Shown: positions 8,127-18,600, counted from the first letter of the stretch. The stretch: DNA of 64,000 nt from Aliishimia sp963922415 (GCA_963922415.1 CAWUIP010000002.1:34924-98923); one strand, 5' to 3'. Numbers and translations are program-made. The notes: a model not told the origin generated them from the sequence alone.

Positions 8127-8597
8127 TCAAATATAATCTATCGACAGAATTTCATAGGACCGTTCGCCGCCCGGTGTGCGAACTTCCACGCTGTCGCCTT
8201 CATCCTTGCCGATCAGCGCCCGCGCAATCGGTGACTTGATGTTCAACAGACCGGCTTCCACGTTGGCTTCATGCTCGCCGACGATCTGCCAGGTCTTTTC
8301 CTCGTCCGTGTCTTCGTCGACCAGTTTGACCGTTGCGCCAAATTTGACAGAGCCCGACAGCTTTGTGGGGTCAATCACCTCTGCCAGGCCTAAGATCCCT
8401 TCGATCTCTTGCACGCGGCCTTCGATAAAGCCCTGCTTTTCGCGCGCGGAGTGATATTCGGCGTTCTCTTTCAGATCGCCGAGCTCGCGTGCCTCGGCGA
8501 TCGCTTGGATGATCGCCGGGCGCTCTTCGGTCTTGAGTTTCTTCAACTCAACTTCGAGCGCGGTATGCCCGCGCTTGGTCATCGGGATCTTTTCCAT
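8127..8597 (-). CDS. greA: Transcription elongation factor GreA
   Basis: GreA rescues backtracked RNA polymerase by stimulating transcript cleavage. The 156-residue protein starts MEKIPMTKRGH, matching family N termini, so I place the start at 8597 instead of the ATG at 8615. The coiled-coil tip carries the acidic motif region GDLKENAEYHSAREKQGF, and the C-terminal FKBP-like domain ends in SYEILSIDYI. All key parts are present. Confidence 0.95.
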   Translation of the reverse strand: MEKIPMTKRGHTALEVELKKLKTEERPAIIQAIAEARELGDLKENAEYHSAREKQGFIEGRVQEIEGILGLAEVIDPTKLSGSVKFGATVKLVDEDTDEEKTWQIVGEHEANVEAGLLNIKSPIARALIGKDEGDSVEVRTPGGERSYEILSIDYI

Positions 8598-8710
8598 GGG
8601 TGTCGGCCTCGCCATCCACCCCGGCTGTCGCGCCGGGGGCGTTTAGAATGGCACGTACCTGACCCAATTCTCGCACAAGATGCAAGGCCTTCCGCGCAGG
8701 TTGCGCAAGA

Positions 8711-9091
8711 TCAAGCGTAGCTGACCACTTCGTATTCGATGCCGTCGTCATCGTGGAAATAGAAGCGCCGTCCGGGTTCGTAATCGGCGTGGCTGCCGGT
8801 TTCAAACCCGTGTGCTTTGATTTTGGCTTCCATCGCGCCGAGGTCGTCGACCGTGACGGCCAGATGGTTCAAGCCGCCGCGCGTGATGTAATTGTCATCC
8901 TTGGGCGCATTTGGGGCGCCCGGCGTGTAGAGGGCCAGGTATTGCGTGTCGGTGCCCACATGCACGGTGCGCCCAGAGGTCATCGCCGCCCCGGCCCAGC
9001 GGATTTTCCAACCAAAGAGGTCGCACATCCAAGCGGCTGTGGCATCGGGATCGGTGACGGTGAAGTTCGTGTGTTCAAGTTGTGCGGTCAT
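8711..9091 (-). CDS. VOC family protein, SoxR-controlled
   Basis: A 126-residue vicinal-oxygen-chelate (glyoxalase/bleomycin-resistance/dioxygenase) protein. It shows the paired beta-alpha-beta-beta-beta modules: EHTNFTVTDPDATAAWMCDLFGW, then GLNHLAVTVDDLGAMEAKIKAHGF and FYFHDDDGIEYEVVSYA. Candidate metal ligands are His 6, His about 77 and the late Glu. The substrate is unknown. Its promoter carries a SoxR operator in a 19-base spacer (see the promoter entry), so it is probably induced by redox-cycling compounds and may detoxify one of their products. Confidence 0.82.
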   Translation of the reverse strand: MTAQLEHTNFTVTDPDATAAWMCDLFGWKIRWAGAAMTSGRTVHVGTDTQYLALYTPGAPNAPKDDNYITRGGLNHLAVTVDDLGAMEAKIKAHGFETGSHADYEPGRRFYFHDDDGIEYEVVSYA

Positions 9092-9120
9092 CTCGCTTCC
9101 TTTTGGTGTGATTTGATCCT

Positions 9121-9151
9121 ACTGTAATTCCTCAAGTCCACTTGAGGTCAA
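9121..9151 (-). promoter_or_regulatory. SoxR-type promoter and operator for the VOC gene
   Basis: On the minus strand a -35 box TTGACC (9151-9146) and a -10 box TACAGT (9126-9121) are separated by exactly 19 bases, the long spacer typical of MerR-family activated promoters. The operator CCTCAAGTCCACTTGAGG (9130-9147) is a perfect palindrome with 8-base arms, almost identical to the E. coli soxS SoxR site. It lies between soxR and the divergent VOC gene. Confidence 0.88.
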
Positions 9152-9161
9152 GGAGAGAGAC

Positions 9162-9635
9162 ATGCGCGATTCCGGTGGGTTAAGCATAGGTGCGATGGCC
9201 GCGCGGACCGGATTGGCGGTCTCGGCGATCCGGTACTACGAAGATCAGGGGCTGATTCACCCCTGGCGCAACGCGGGCGGGCAGCGGCGGTTTCAGCGGG
9301 CCGATATCCGGCGTCTGAGCTTTGTCATCGCAGCCCAGCAGTTCGGCTTTTCGCTGGAGCATATCCGGGCCGAGCTGGACAAGCTGCCCAAAACCCGTGC
9401 CCCGTCGAAATCCGACTGGGCGCGCGTGTCTAAGGCCTTTCGCCGGGAGTTGGATGCCCGGATCGCGGCGCTGACAGCCTTGCGGGAGACACTGGACGGC
9501 TGCATCGGCTGCGGCTGCCTGAGCCTGGAGGTCTGCGCGCTGTACAATGCCCGCGACAAGGCCGCCGCGCGGGGCGCGGGCCCGCGTTACCTGATGGGGG
9601 ATCGTGCTTCGGACATTCCGGATGCTGTGCGCTGA
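9162..9635 (+). CDS. soxR: Redox-sensitive transcriptional activator SoxR
   Basis: A 157-residue MerR-family regulator. The N-terminal winged helix reads SIGAMAARTGLAVSAIRYYEDQGLI, followed by a dimerisation coiled coil. The cysteine cluster CIGCGCLSLEVC is the C-x2-C-x-C-x5-C motif that binds the [2Fe-2S] sensor in SoxR. The gene is divergent from the VOC gene with a SoxR operator between them, so it probably activates that gene and may repress itself. The start ATG follows AAGGAGAGAGA. Confidence 0.95.
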   Translation: MRDSGGLSIGAMAARTGLAVSAIRYYEDQGLIHPWRNAGGQRRFQRADIRRLSFVIAAQQFGFSLEHIRAELDKLPKTRAPSKSDWARVSKAFRRELDARIAALTALRETLDGCIGCGCLSLEVCALYNARDKAAARGAGPRYLMGDRASDIPDAVR

Positions 9636-9648
9636 GGTTGCACAGTCT

Positions 9649-10701
9649 TTAGTCAAGCGGTGCGTGCAGGCGCGTCTCAGCCGTGATGATCCCGCCGCGC
9701 GCGCCAATCTCAATGGAGCCGTACCGCTCTTTGAACACCTCGGGCAGGGGGCGGTCCCCGGGCAGGGAGAGCCATAGCCGCAACAGGTGACGCCGCCGCG
9801 CCGGATCCGGCCAGTCGGTAAACCCGGTGCGGTCATGGAGTTGCCCGTGGTTGTAGACAAATTGCATATCACCGGGCTTGAGCCGCATTCTGATATGCAG
9901 CGCGGGATCGTTGGCCAGGGCGTCAAACATATCGAGTGCGGCAACGTGGTCCGGCGTCAGCCGCATCGCCTCGGGGAAGCGTTGTGCTGCGTCGATATAT
10001 TGGCGCTGGTAGAACACCGTCAGGTGGCCCGCATGCCAGGAGAGCGGCGGGATGGTCATGAAGGGCAGCATACCTTCGGGCACTTCCCCGCGCCGGTCCG
10101 TGGCAATCGGATCAAAGAGCTTTTCAAGAAGGTCAGGGCGCGCGGCGCGCATGTCGTTCACGATGCTTTCGGCGCTGACAAGAAGGCTATCGCCGCCCTC
10201 TTTGGCCTCGGCCAGGCACAGCAGGCCCACCACATCGGCACTGTCCGTGTGAAAGGTCTGCCGCTCTGCGGTTTGATAGATCCGCGTGCCGGGATGGGCT
10301 GCATCCGCGCCCGTGTCGCGCACATGACCCAAGATGTGGCCCGCCGCATTCTGTGACCGTGCCGACCCAAGATGCGCGCCGATGCCGCAAAAGATGCAGG
10401 CGGCCGTTTTCTGGTCATATCGGTCAATGGGCAGGCCGGTCAGAACCTCGACCCCGGTGCCGTGCAAGAGTGTCGAGGCCAGTTGATGCAGATGCCCCGC
10501 AAAGCCGCGCAGCGGAAAGCTATCTGCTGTGATCTCGCCAATATCGCGTCCGGTGGCAAGATAGACCGCCGCAGCGTGCTCCAGATCTTCGATATCGGCC
10601 GGGGTCAAGTGGTACCGCCACGTGCCCGGATCGGCCAAATCCGCCGCGCGCCACGCGCTGGGTCCGTCGAAACGGTCAGGCAAATCTGCTGGCAATGGCA
10701 T
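9649..10701 (-). CDS. TauD/TfdA-family 2-oxoglutarate dioxygenase
   Basis: A 350-residue Fe(II)/2-oxoglutarate-dependent oxygenase. The facial triad is visible as FHTDSADVVGLLCL (HxD) and the distal His in YNHGQLHDRTGF, followed by the Arg-rich RRRHLLRLWLSLPG that holds 2-oxoglutarate. ATG 10701 lies 5 bases after GGAGG; the earlier in-frame ATG at 10725 overlaps that site. It resembles the gamma-butyrobetaine hydroxylase/TauD superfamily, but its substrate cannot be read from the sequence. It converges on soxR with a 13-base gap. Confidence 0.85.
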   Translation of the reverse strand: MPLPADLPDRFDGPSAWRAADLADPGTWRYHLTPADIEDLEHAAAVYLATGRDIGEITADSFPLRGFAGHLHQLASTLLHGTGVEVLTGLPIDRYDQKTAACIFCGIGAHLGSARSQNAAGHILGHVRDTGADAAHPGTRIYQTAERQTFHTDSADVVGLLCLAEAKEGGDSLLVSAESIVNDMRAARPDLLEKLFDPIATDRRGEVPEGMLPFMTIPPLSWHAGHLTVFYQRQYIDAAQRFPEAMRLTPDHVAALDMFDALANDPALHIRMRLKPGDMQFVYNHGQLHDRTGFTDWPDPARRRHLLRLWLSLPGDRPLPEVFKERYGSIEIGARGGIITAETRLHAPLD

Positions 10702-10882
10702 CGCATCCTCCGTCTTTTGAGGCACTGAAGCTTTGGAATGGCCGGTTTGTCAAATTGACGCGTTGAACAGGCGGCGCTGTGCGACAAATATCGCTGCGTC
10801 GTGATTGTAAAGACGCCTGCCTTGAGATAGCGGGGATTGACTGAGACAGCCGCGCATAGCGCATGCCAGATGGGAGCCAGTA

Positions 10883-12535
10883 ATGTCTGAGATTGAACGC
10901 GAAGCGATGGAATACGACGTCGTCATCGTGGGGGCGGGGCCTGCGGGGTTAAGCGCGGCGATCCGGCTGAAGCAGTTGGATGCGGACCTGAATGTGGTTG
11001 TCTTGGAAAAGGGCTCAGAGGTGGGCGCGCATATCCTGTCGGGCGCGGTTTTGGACCCTTCAGGCCTCGACCGGTTGATGCCCGATTGGAAAGAGAAGGG
11101 CGCGCCGCTGAACGTGCCTGTGAAAGAGGACAATTTCTATGTTTTGGGCGAGGCGGGTCAGATCCGGTTGCCCAACTGGATGATGCCGCCCCTGATGAAC
11201 AACCACGGCAATTACATCGTCTCGATGGGCAATGTGTGCCGCTGGATGGCCGAACAAGCCGAAGAGATGGGTGTTGAGATCTTCCCGGGCATGGCTTGCT
11301 CTGAGCTGGTCTATGGCGACGATGGCGAAGTCAGAGGCGTGGTGGCTGGGGTTTTTGGGCTGGAGCCCGACGGATCCATCGGCGAAGGCACGGAGCCTGG
11401 GATGGAGCTTTTGGGCAAATACGTGTTCCTGTCCGAAGGCGTGCGCGGGAGCCTCTCCAAAGAGGTGATTGCGAAATACGACCTGGACGCGGAGTGCGAC
11501 GTACCGAAGTTCGGCATTGGCATGAAAGAGATCTGGGAAGTTGATCCCGCCAAGCACAACGAGGGCGAAGTGACCCACACTATGGGTTGGCCTTTGGGGT
11601 TCAAGAACTCGGGCGGTTCTTTCGTCTATCACCTTGATAACAATCAGGTCTATGTCGGCTACATCGTCGATCTGAACTACAAGAACCCGCATCTGTACCC
11701 ATACATGGAGTTCCAGCGGTTCAAGCATCACCCCAAGATCGCGGCGCTGCTGGAAGGCGGGCGGCGCGTGGCCTATGGCGCTCGGGCGGTGACCAAGGGC
11801 GGGTTCCAGTCGATCCCGCAAGTGTCTTTCCCGGGCGGCGCACTTTTGGGCTGCTCGGCCGGTCTGGTGAATTTGCCGCGGATCAAGGGTAACCACAACG
11901 CGATGCATTCTGGCATTGAGGCGGCCGAAGCCGCGCACGCGGCGATCAAGGCGGGCCGTGGTGGCGACCGGTTGGTGGCCTATGACCGCGCGTTGAAGAC
12001 CGGCGCTGTGGGCAAAGACCTGAAGCGTGTGCGCAACGTGGCACCTTTGAACGGCAAATACGGCCCGCTGGGAGGGCTGACGCTGGGCGGCTTTGACATG
12101 TGGGTCCAAACGCTTCTGGGCGTGTCACCTTTCGGGACCGTGGGTCACGGCAAGACGGACGCCGCCTCGACCGAGCCGGCCAAGGACCACGCGCCGATCG
12201 ATTATCCGAAGCCCGACGGCAAGCTCAGCTTTGACCGGCTGACCAATGTGTCCTTCTCGATGACCAACCACGAGGAAAGCCAACCGGCGCATCTGCGTCT
12301 GACGGATGCGGCCAAGCCGATTGAGGTCAATCTGCCGACCTATGCCGAGCCTGCGCAGCGCTATTGTCCGGCAGGTGTTTACGAAGTGGTCGAAGAAGAG
12401 GGGCAGGATGCGCGGTTTGTGATCAACTTCCAGAACTGCGTGCACTGCAAGACCTGCGACATCAAAGACCCCAGCCAGAATATCACATGGGTGACGCCGC
12501 AGGGCGGGGATGGCCCCAACTATCCGAATATGTGA
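10883..12535 (+). CDS. Electron transfer flavoprotein-ubiquinone oxidoreductase
   Basis: ETF-QO carries electrons from ETF, reduced by acyl-CoA and dimethylglycine-type dehydrogenases, to ubiquinone at the inner membrane. The 550-residue length is normal. An FAD-binding GAGPAGLSAAIRL lies near residue 17, the quinone-binding/membrane-facing middle contains GAHILSGAVLDPSGLDRLMPDW, and the C-terminal ferredoxin-like domain has RYCPAGVYE and CVHCKTCDIKDPSQNI ligands for one [4Fe-4S] cluster. It ends with the family tail GGDGPNYPNM. The ETF genes are not nearby. Confidence 0.96.
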   Translation: MSEIEREAMEYDVVIVGAGPAGLSAAIRLKQLDADLNVVVLEKGSEVGAHILSGAVLDPSGLDRLMPDWKEKGAPLNVPVKEDNFYVLGEAGQIRLPNWMMPPLMNNHGNYIVSMGNVCRWMAEQAEEMGVEIFPGMACSELVYGDDGEVRGVVAGVFGLEPDGSIGEGTEPGMELLGKYVFLSEGVRGSLSKEVIAKYDLDAECDVPKFGIGMKEIWEVDPAKHNEGEVTHTMGWPLGFKNSGGSFVYHLDNNQVYVGYIVDLNYKNPHLYPYMEFQRFKHHPKIAALLEGGRRVAYGARAVTKGGFQSIPQVSFPGGALLGCSAGLVNLPRIKGNHNAMHSGIEAAEAAHAAIKAGRGGDRLVAYDRALKTGAVGKDLKRVRNVAPLNGKYGPLGGLTLGGFDMWVQTLLGVSPFGTVGHGKTDAASTEPAKDHAPIDYPKPDGKLSFDRLTNVSFSMTNHEESQPAHLRLTDAAKPIEVNLPTYAEPAQRYCPAGVYEVVEEEGQDARFVINFQNCVHCKTCDIKDPSQNITWVTPQGGDGPNYPNM

Positions 12536-12914
12536 TGGAGCTGTGGCCGTGCCCAAACGCGCGGCGCTTTAGCATAAAGTCGATATGTCGGCTCAGCGTC
12601 GCGATACGGTGACTGGGCAAAGCAAAGGTCGTGCCAAGCGTTTTGCCGGTTGCCCAACACTGTTCAAGCGGCAGGTTTGCAAGGCCCGGTATCTCTAGCA
12701 CGACCCGGTGCCCCGTAAGCTTTGTCCCGTGATGCGCGGGATAGAGCGCAAGCTTGGTGCCACGGTAGGAGATATCGCCAAGAACGATTGGCACCGCCTC
12801 GCCATCAATCCGCAGAACGCAAAGCTTGCTGGCCGGGTGGCGCACGTCCTGCCGTCGGCCCGGGCCTGCGTCCAAAAACCTATTCGGGTGCTTCCACGCC
12901 ACGGCGCGCCTCAC
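12483..12914 (-). CDS. PilZ-domain-like protein
   Basis: A small protein (143 residues from the GTG at 12914). It shows RQDVR (RxxxR) followed about 20 residues later by DISYRGT (DxSxxG), the two halves of the cyclic di-GMP binding signature of PilZ domains, and a beta-rich core. A role as a c-di-GMP receptor is an inference. The 3' end overlaps the end of the convergent ETF-QO gene by 53 bases. An ATG at 12918 in another frame stops after 12 codons and is not the start. Confidence 0.6.
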   Translation of the reverse strand: MRRAVAWKHPNRFLDAGPGRRQDVRHPASKLCVLRIDGEAVPIVLGDISYRGTKLALYPAHHGTKLTGHRVVLEIPGLANLPLEQCWATGKTLGTTFALPSHRIATLSRHIDFMLKRRAFGHGHSSITYSDSWGHPRPAASPM

Positions 12915-13093
12915 TCATACTCACAACTCCACTCTGGTTAGTTGGAAAGTCTTAACGTTTGGTGGGCATGCCTACAGCATGGCGTTAAACTTGGGCTTTG
13001 TTGCAAACCTGACGGCTTGTTTAACCAGATTGCATTGAACGGTGCCTGCAACCTGTTAGTGTCTCGCGTCAGAGCCTTGGATAGGAGTTTTGG

Positions 13094-14809
13094 ATGATCA
13101 ATCGCTTGTATGCTGTCGCGTGTTTTCTTTTCAGCGTTTGGGTCGCGAGTGTTGGTGCCTCGGATAGCCTATCGGGCTCTTACCTGGCAGCGCGGCAGGC
13201 CGAAGAGCGTCACGATTATGCGGCCGCATCGCGGTACTACACGCGGGCCTTGGTGCTTGCCCCCGGAAATGCCGATGTGATGGAGTCGCTCACTCTGGCA
13301 CGCTTGCTGCAAGGGCAGTTTGAGCCTGCCGTCACCGTCGCCCAAGCCATGGACGAACGCGGGATGCGCAGCCAAGTCGCGAATATGGCGCTTGCGACGG
13401 ACCTTGCGCGGCGCGGTGCGTTCGAAGCCCTAGCAGCCCGGGTTAAAACCGATGGCGAAGGCATCGGCCCGCTTGTCGACGGGCTTATCGCAGCCTGGTC
13501 GCTTTTGGGAACGGGCGATACGGCTGCGTCCTTTGGCGCGTTCGACGCGCTGGCAGCAGAGCAAGGTTTGCGCGGCTTTGCCCTTTACCACAAGGCGCTT
13601 GCGATGGCGCAGAGTGGCGATTTTGCCGGCGCAGAGGCGATTTTCGCCGATGACACGAATGGCGTCGTGCAAATGACGCGCCGCGGCGCGATGGCGCGGG
13701 CCGAAGTCTTGTCCCAACTGGGACGTAATGCGGACGCGCTCGACAGCCTAACAGCGGCCTTCGGTCCGGTGACCGACCCAGGCGTGACGGCGATGCGTGC
13801 GGCTTTGGCGGAGGGCGGTAAGGTGCCTTTCTCGCATATTCGCACAGTCCAAGATGGTGTTGCGGAAGTTTACTACTCTATCGCGGCGGCGCTGACGAGC
13901 GAAGCACAGCCAGACTATACGTTGCTTTATGCGCGCGTTGCGCAAGTCCTTCGGCCCGACCATGTGGATGCGCTTTTGCTTGTCGCCGATCTTTTGGACG
14001 ATCTGCGTCAGTTTGAGTTGGCGATTGAGGCTTATGCGCAAGTGCCACGTAACCATGTGGACTATCACGCTGCTGAACTTGGGCGCGTGGCTGCGCTTCG
14101 GGCGCTGGAAAAGCCGGACGCCGCGATTGAAGTTTTGAAGAACCTGTCCGAGACGCACGGCCATCTTGCGTCTGTGCACTCCACGCTTGGGGACGTTTAC
14201 CGTGGCCAAAAGGCATTTGCGGAAGCCGTCGACGCCTATGATCAGGCGTTGGCGCAGATGCAAGGTGACACGCCGCGTGCGGCTTGGTTTGTCTATTATG
14301 CGCGCGCAATTGCGTATGAACGTCAGTCGCTTTGGCCGCAGGCGGAGGCAGATTTTCGTCGTGCCTTAGAGCTGGAGCCAGACCAGCCACAAGTCTTGAA
14401 CTATCTTGGATACTCTCTGGTCGAAAAGCAGATCAAGCTGGATGAAGCCTTAGAGATGATCGAGCGTGCGGTCGCTGGTCGTCCAGACTCCGGTTACATC
14501 GTCGACAGCCTAGGATGGGTGCTCTATCGGCTTGGACGCTATGAAGAGGCTGTTGGCCATATGGAGCGCGCCGTGGAATTGATGCCAGTGGACCCTGTGG
14601 TCAACGACCACTTGGGCGATGTCTATTGGGCTGTGGGGCGCGCGCGTGAGGCGGAGTTCCAGTGGTCCCGCGCGCTGTCTTTCATCAATGAAGAGAACAA
14701 CGAGACCGAGGCTGACCCGGATCGTATCCGCCGCAAGATGCAGGTTGGCTTGGATGTTGTTTTGGAAGAAGAGGGTGCCGATCCGCTGAAAGTCGCGGAT
14801 GACAATTGA
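13094..14809 (+). CDS. Secreted or periplasmic tetratricopeptide-repeat protein
   Basis: A 571-residue protein with a Sec signal peptide (cleavage likely after GAS, about residue 23) followed by TPR units across nearly the whole length, for example AARQAEERHDYAAASRYYTRALVLAPGN, PQAEADFRRALELEPDQPQVLNYLGYSLVE and YEEAVGHMERAVELMPVDPVVNDHLGDV. TPRs mediate protein-protein contacts; no enzyme motif is seen. The ATG follows AGGAG. Its stop overlaps the ispE start by 11 bases, so the two are coupled, an arrangement I associate with Rhodobacterales. Confidence 0.85.
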   Translation: MINRLYAVACFLFSVWVASVGASDSLSGSYLAARQAEERHDYAAASRYYTRALVLAPGNADVMESLTLARLLQGQFEPAVTVAQAMDERGMRSQVANMALATDLARRGAFEALAARVKTDGEGIGPLVDGLIAAWSLLGTGDTAASFGAFDALAAEQGLRGFALYHKALAMAQSGDFAGAEAIFADDTNGVVQMTRRGAMARAEVLSQLGRNADALDSLTAAFGPVTDPGVTAMRAALAEGGKVPFSHIRTVQDGVAEVYYSIAAALTSEAQPDYTLLYARVAQVLRPDHVDALLLVADLLDDLRQFELAIEAYAQVPRNHVDYHAAELGRVAALRALEKPDAAIEVLKNLSETHGHLASVHSTLGDVYRGQKAFAEAVDAYDQALAQMQGDTPRAAWFVYYARAIAYERQSLWPQAEADFRRALELEPDQPQVLNYLGYSLVEKQIKLDEALEMIERAVAGRPDSGYIVDSLGWVLYRLGRYEEAVGHMERAVELMPVDPVVNDHLGDVYWAVGRAREAEFQWSRALSFINEENNETEADPDRIRRKMQVGLDVVLEEEGADPLKVADDN

Positions 14810-15626
14810 AGCCTTCGCTCCGGCAAAGGTAAATCTGGCGCTGCATGTGACAGGTCAACGCGACGATGGGTACCATGTGCTGGACAGCTTGGTGGTGTTT
14901 GCCGATGTGGGGGATCGGTTGTCTCTGACGCCCGGTGCTGCGCTGTCTTTGGAGGTGACGGGGCCTTTTGCGGCGGGTGTGCCGGCTGATCCGCGCAATC
15001 TGGTCTGGCGCGCTGCTGAACTGTCCGGGTGGGCAGGACATATCCATTTGGAAAAGCATCTGCCGCACGGCGGCGGCATTGGTGGCGGATCTGCTGACGC
15101 AGCAGCGGTCTTGCGTGCCTTGGCGTTTGGCGGAGATGCGACAGCACTCGGCGCGGACGTGCCCGTGTGCGTTCACAGCGGGGCCGCCCGTATGCGCGGT
15201 ATCGGCGATTGGGTAGATCCCGTGGCGCATGTCCCCGCCATGCCCGCGCTTTTGGTCAATCCAGGCCACCATCTTGCGACACCAGACGTCTTCAGAGGGC
15301 TCACACGGCGCGACAACCCGCCTTTGCAGGCGCTGCCAAACGCGCAGCAACCTCTGGACAGTTGGTACGACTGGCTGTCTCTACAGCGCAACGATCTCGA
15401 GGAACCTGCGCAACGTATTGCACCCGAAGTGGCGCGCGTCCTTCGGCGGCTCGACACCGCGTCTGACGTCCGGCTTGTCCGCATGTCGGGGTCGGGCAGC
15501 ACCTGTTTTGCGCTTTTTGGCACGCGCAACGCGGCACACTTGGCACAACAACAGATCGCCTTAGAGCACCCCGCATGGTGGTGTCAGGTCGTCACGCTTA
15601 ATCCTGGAATGGCCCTGGTGCAGTGA
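14799..15626 (+). CDS. ispE: 4-diphosphocytidyl-2-C-methyl-D-erythritol kinase
   Basis: IspE phosphorylates CDP-methylerythritol in the non-mevalonate isoprenoid pathway. The 275-residue GHMP kinase has the N-terminal substrate motif FAPAKVNLALHVTGQRDDGYH, the ATP-binding HLPHGGGIGGGSADAAA and the C-terminal VRMSGSGSTCFALF. It starts inside the end of the TPR gene. It ends 7 bases before the convergent RND permease gene. Confidence 0.95.
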   Translation: MTIEAFAPAKVNLALHVTGQRDDGYHVLDSLVVFADVGDRLSLTPGAALSLEVTGPFAAGVPADPRNLVWRAAELSGWAGHIHLEKHLPHGGGIGGGSADAAAVLRALAFGGDATALGADVPVCVHSGAARMRGIGDWVDPVAHVPAMPALLVNPGHHLATPDVFRGLTRRDNPPLQALPNAQQPLDSWYDWLSLQRNDLEEPAQRIAPEVARVLRRLDTASDVRLVRMSGSGSTCFALFGTRNAAHLAQQQIALEHPAWWCQVVTLNPGMALVQ

Positions 15627-15633
15627 TCGCGGG

Positions 15634-18600
15634 TTACAGGTTGGGCGCGCGTCGCAAGCTGCGCCGACGGCCAATCAAGTAGCCGAACCCGGCGATGCAG
15701 TAGCCCACCAGGCACATACCTGCGGCGCCGGCACAGAACACTAGGAACGCCGAGACATTGGTGGGGTCTGTCGCAAGCGAGGGCGGCAACACCCCGGCCA
15801 AAGGCGCCCAATACGCGTCTGTGAGGGCCATGTATCCAAGCGTGACTGCGCCCCACGCCGCAGTCAAACCCGCAATCAGCAGGGTCAGGCCTTGCAGACC
15901 GGGCGCGCGGCGCACACGCATCGCCTTTGACATCGCGCGCATCATGTTGCCCACGTCGTGCTGCATCGCGATGAGGGCAGGGACGACCAAGAGGACAAGC
16001 ACCATCCCAAAGCCAAGACCATAAACGAGCGTAATCACAGTTGGTTTGAGCCATTGCGCCTGGCTGGAGCCTTCATAAAGCAGCGGCACAAGGCCCAGCA
16101 CTGTTGTCAGCGTCGTCAGCATAACGGGGCGCAGGCGGTCGGCCGCGCCGTCGATGATTGATGGGAACAACCCGCGATCTTGGTTGTATTGATCAATTGT
16201 TGTCACCAGCACGATCGAGTCATTGATGATGATGCCTGTCATCCCAATCAGGCCAATGACCGAAAACATGCTCAACGGGACATCCCAGACGTAGTGGCCG
16301 TAGATTGTTCCCACGAGGCCAAACGGAATGATCGCCATCACAACGAAGGGACGCGTCCAACTCGCAAAGACCCACGACAGCGCGAGGTAGATGCCGGACA
16401 GGCAGAGGATGAATCCAAACAGAGCATCATTCAGGAACTCATTTTCCTGTTCCGACAGCCCGGACAGCCGCCATTCAATCTGCCGCTCGCTCGCGATCCG
16501 AGGCAGTATTTCGCTTTCCAAAACGCGTTGGATTTCGCTGGCGCGGGCCGGATCATCCTCTGAGATGTCTCCCGTCACAGTGACGACCTGAAGCCCATTT
16601 TCGCGTTTGACCGTGGAAAAGCCCGTGCGGCTGGTGACACTCACGATATCGGCAAGGGGGACATAAACCCCATCTGGCGATCGCATCTGCGTGCGTTCCA
16701 GAAAGTCCGCGGTCTGCTCGTCTTCTGGCAGTTGGACTTGGATCGAGGCCGACCGGATGCCTTCGGGGAACGTGGCAGCTTCCATCCCAGCAAGCCTGTT
16801 GCGCAAAACGCGGCCAAGCTCACCCATTGTGAAACCAAGCGCCTGACCTTGCGGCGTCAACTCCAGGATCAGTTCTTCTTTGTCATAGGCGAGGTTGTCT
16901 TCAACTGCGCTAACTTCGGGATATTCCAGCAGCGCGTTTTTCAAATCTTCCGCCGCGCCCTTTAGATCATCCGGCGTCGCCCCATAGAATTGTACCGACA
17001 GAGCATCGCCACCGGGACCAGAGCGCCAGCCGCGAAAGCTCACTTGCTCTGCCAAAGGATGGCGCGCGACGCTGTCGCCTAGATCGGCGACAAATTCAAA
17101 ACTGGAGTAGGGACGCAGGTCTGCGTCGATCAGTTCAATCGAAATCCCGCCCAACTGGTCCGCGTCTTTGGTGTCTGTTCCAGAGAGGCCGCGCCCAGCA
17201 TTTCCACCAACTTCTGCGAGCACATAGTCAATCGGGTTGCGCCCGTATTCTGCCTCGTATTGTGCCGCCAAGGCTTCTGTCGCGCGCTGCATCTCGCGCA
17301 TCATTTCGAGGCTATCCTCGCGCGTCGCCCCCGAGACCATCGAAAAGTTCCCAGTGACCGATCCCCGTTCTGGGGCGTTAAAGAACCGCCATTCGACAGC
17401 CCGCTCGATAAACAGCACCGACTGGTTTGCAAGGATCAGGACCGTGAGCGCAATTACGGCATAGCGTGCCCAGATGACGCCAGCGATCAACGGACGAAAG
17501 AGGTTTTCGCGTACCCATTCGAAGCCCCGGTTCACCACCCTAGAGGGCCAATCGTACCAACGGTTCTTGTCCACGGCCACCAGGGCGTGCGCCATGTGAT
17601 GCGGCAAGATTAAGAAGCATTCGACCAGGCTCGCGATCAACACAGCGATGACTGTGTAAGGAATATCCGCGATCAAAGTGCCGAAGCGGCCGCCGATGGC
17701 TGTCAGGCCAAAGAAGGCGATAACCGTTGTGAGGGTTGCCGCAAAAACCGGCATGGCCATACGCTGAGCCGCGTTCTCCGCGGCTTCGGTTGGTGTCTCG
17801 TTGTAGTAGCGCGCGCGGAAGTCGGCATGTTCGCCAACGACGATGGCATCATCAACGACGATGCCCAAAGTGATGATCAGGCCGAAGAGCGAAATCATGT
17901 TGATCGTCAGCCCCCCAAGATACATCAGCGCAATCGCTGCGAACATGGCGACGGGGATGCCTGCTGCGACCCAGAAGGCCGTTCGCGCATTCAAAAAGAG
18001 AAAGAGCAAAAGCACGACCAATCCCAGACCCATGAGCCCATTGTCGACCAAGATATTCAATCGGCCCGTGATCGCTTCCGCGCGGGTGCGGATCAGTTCC
18101 GCGGTTACACCTTGCGGAAGGGTCGCTTGGAGCTCTTCAACCACGCTTTCCACGTTGCTTTGGATGTCGATGGCATCCCCGGATCCAGACCGATCCACAC
18201 GAATAGACACCGCTGGGTCATCGCCGACGAAGTATTGGCGCTCGCGGTCAACGCCTTCGCGGCGCACAGTTGCGACATCCGCGATCGTCAGGACCGATCC
18301 ATCGGCGTTTGTACGCAATACGATGTCACCAACGTCGACGACAGAGCGTCGACCAGATCCAGTGCGCACGCGTGCGTTTGCGCCCTGAACGTCGCCGGCG
18401 GGGTTCACGTCGACCTCGGCAGCAATTGCCGCCGAAATTTGGGCCATTGTGACGTCTTGGGCGATGAGGTTAACCGAGGGGACCTCGATGACGATTTGCG
18501 GTGCAGCCACGCCGCGTATGGTTGTCCGTGTCACACCGGCTTCGAACAGGCGAACGATCAACTCGTCAGCGAAGTTCGCAATCTGCTGCGTGCCGACCGG

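Noticed and set aside
12915..13093. CtrA control of the PilZ-like gene
   Set aside because: Several TTAA half-sites but none correctly paired.
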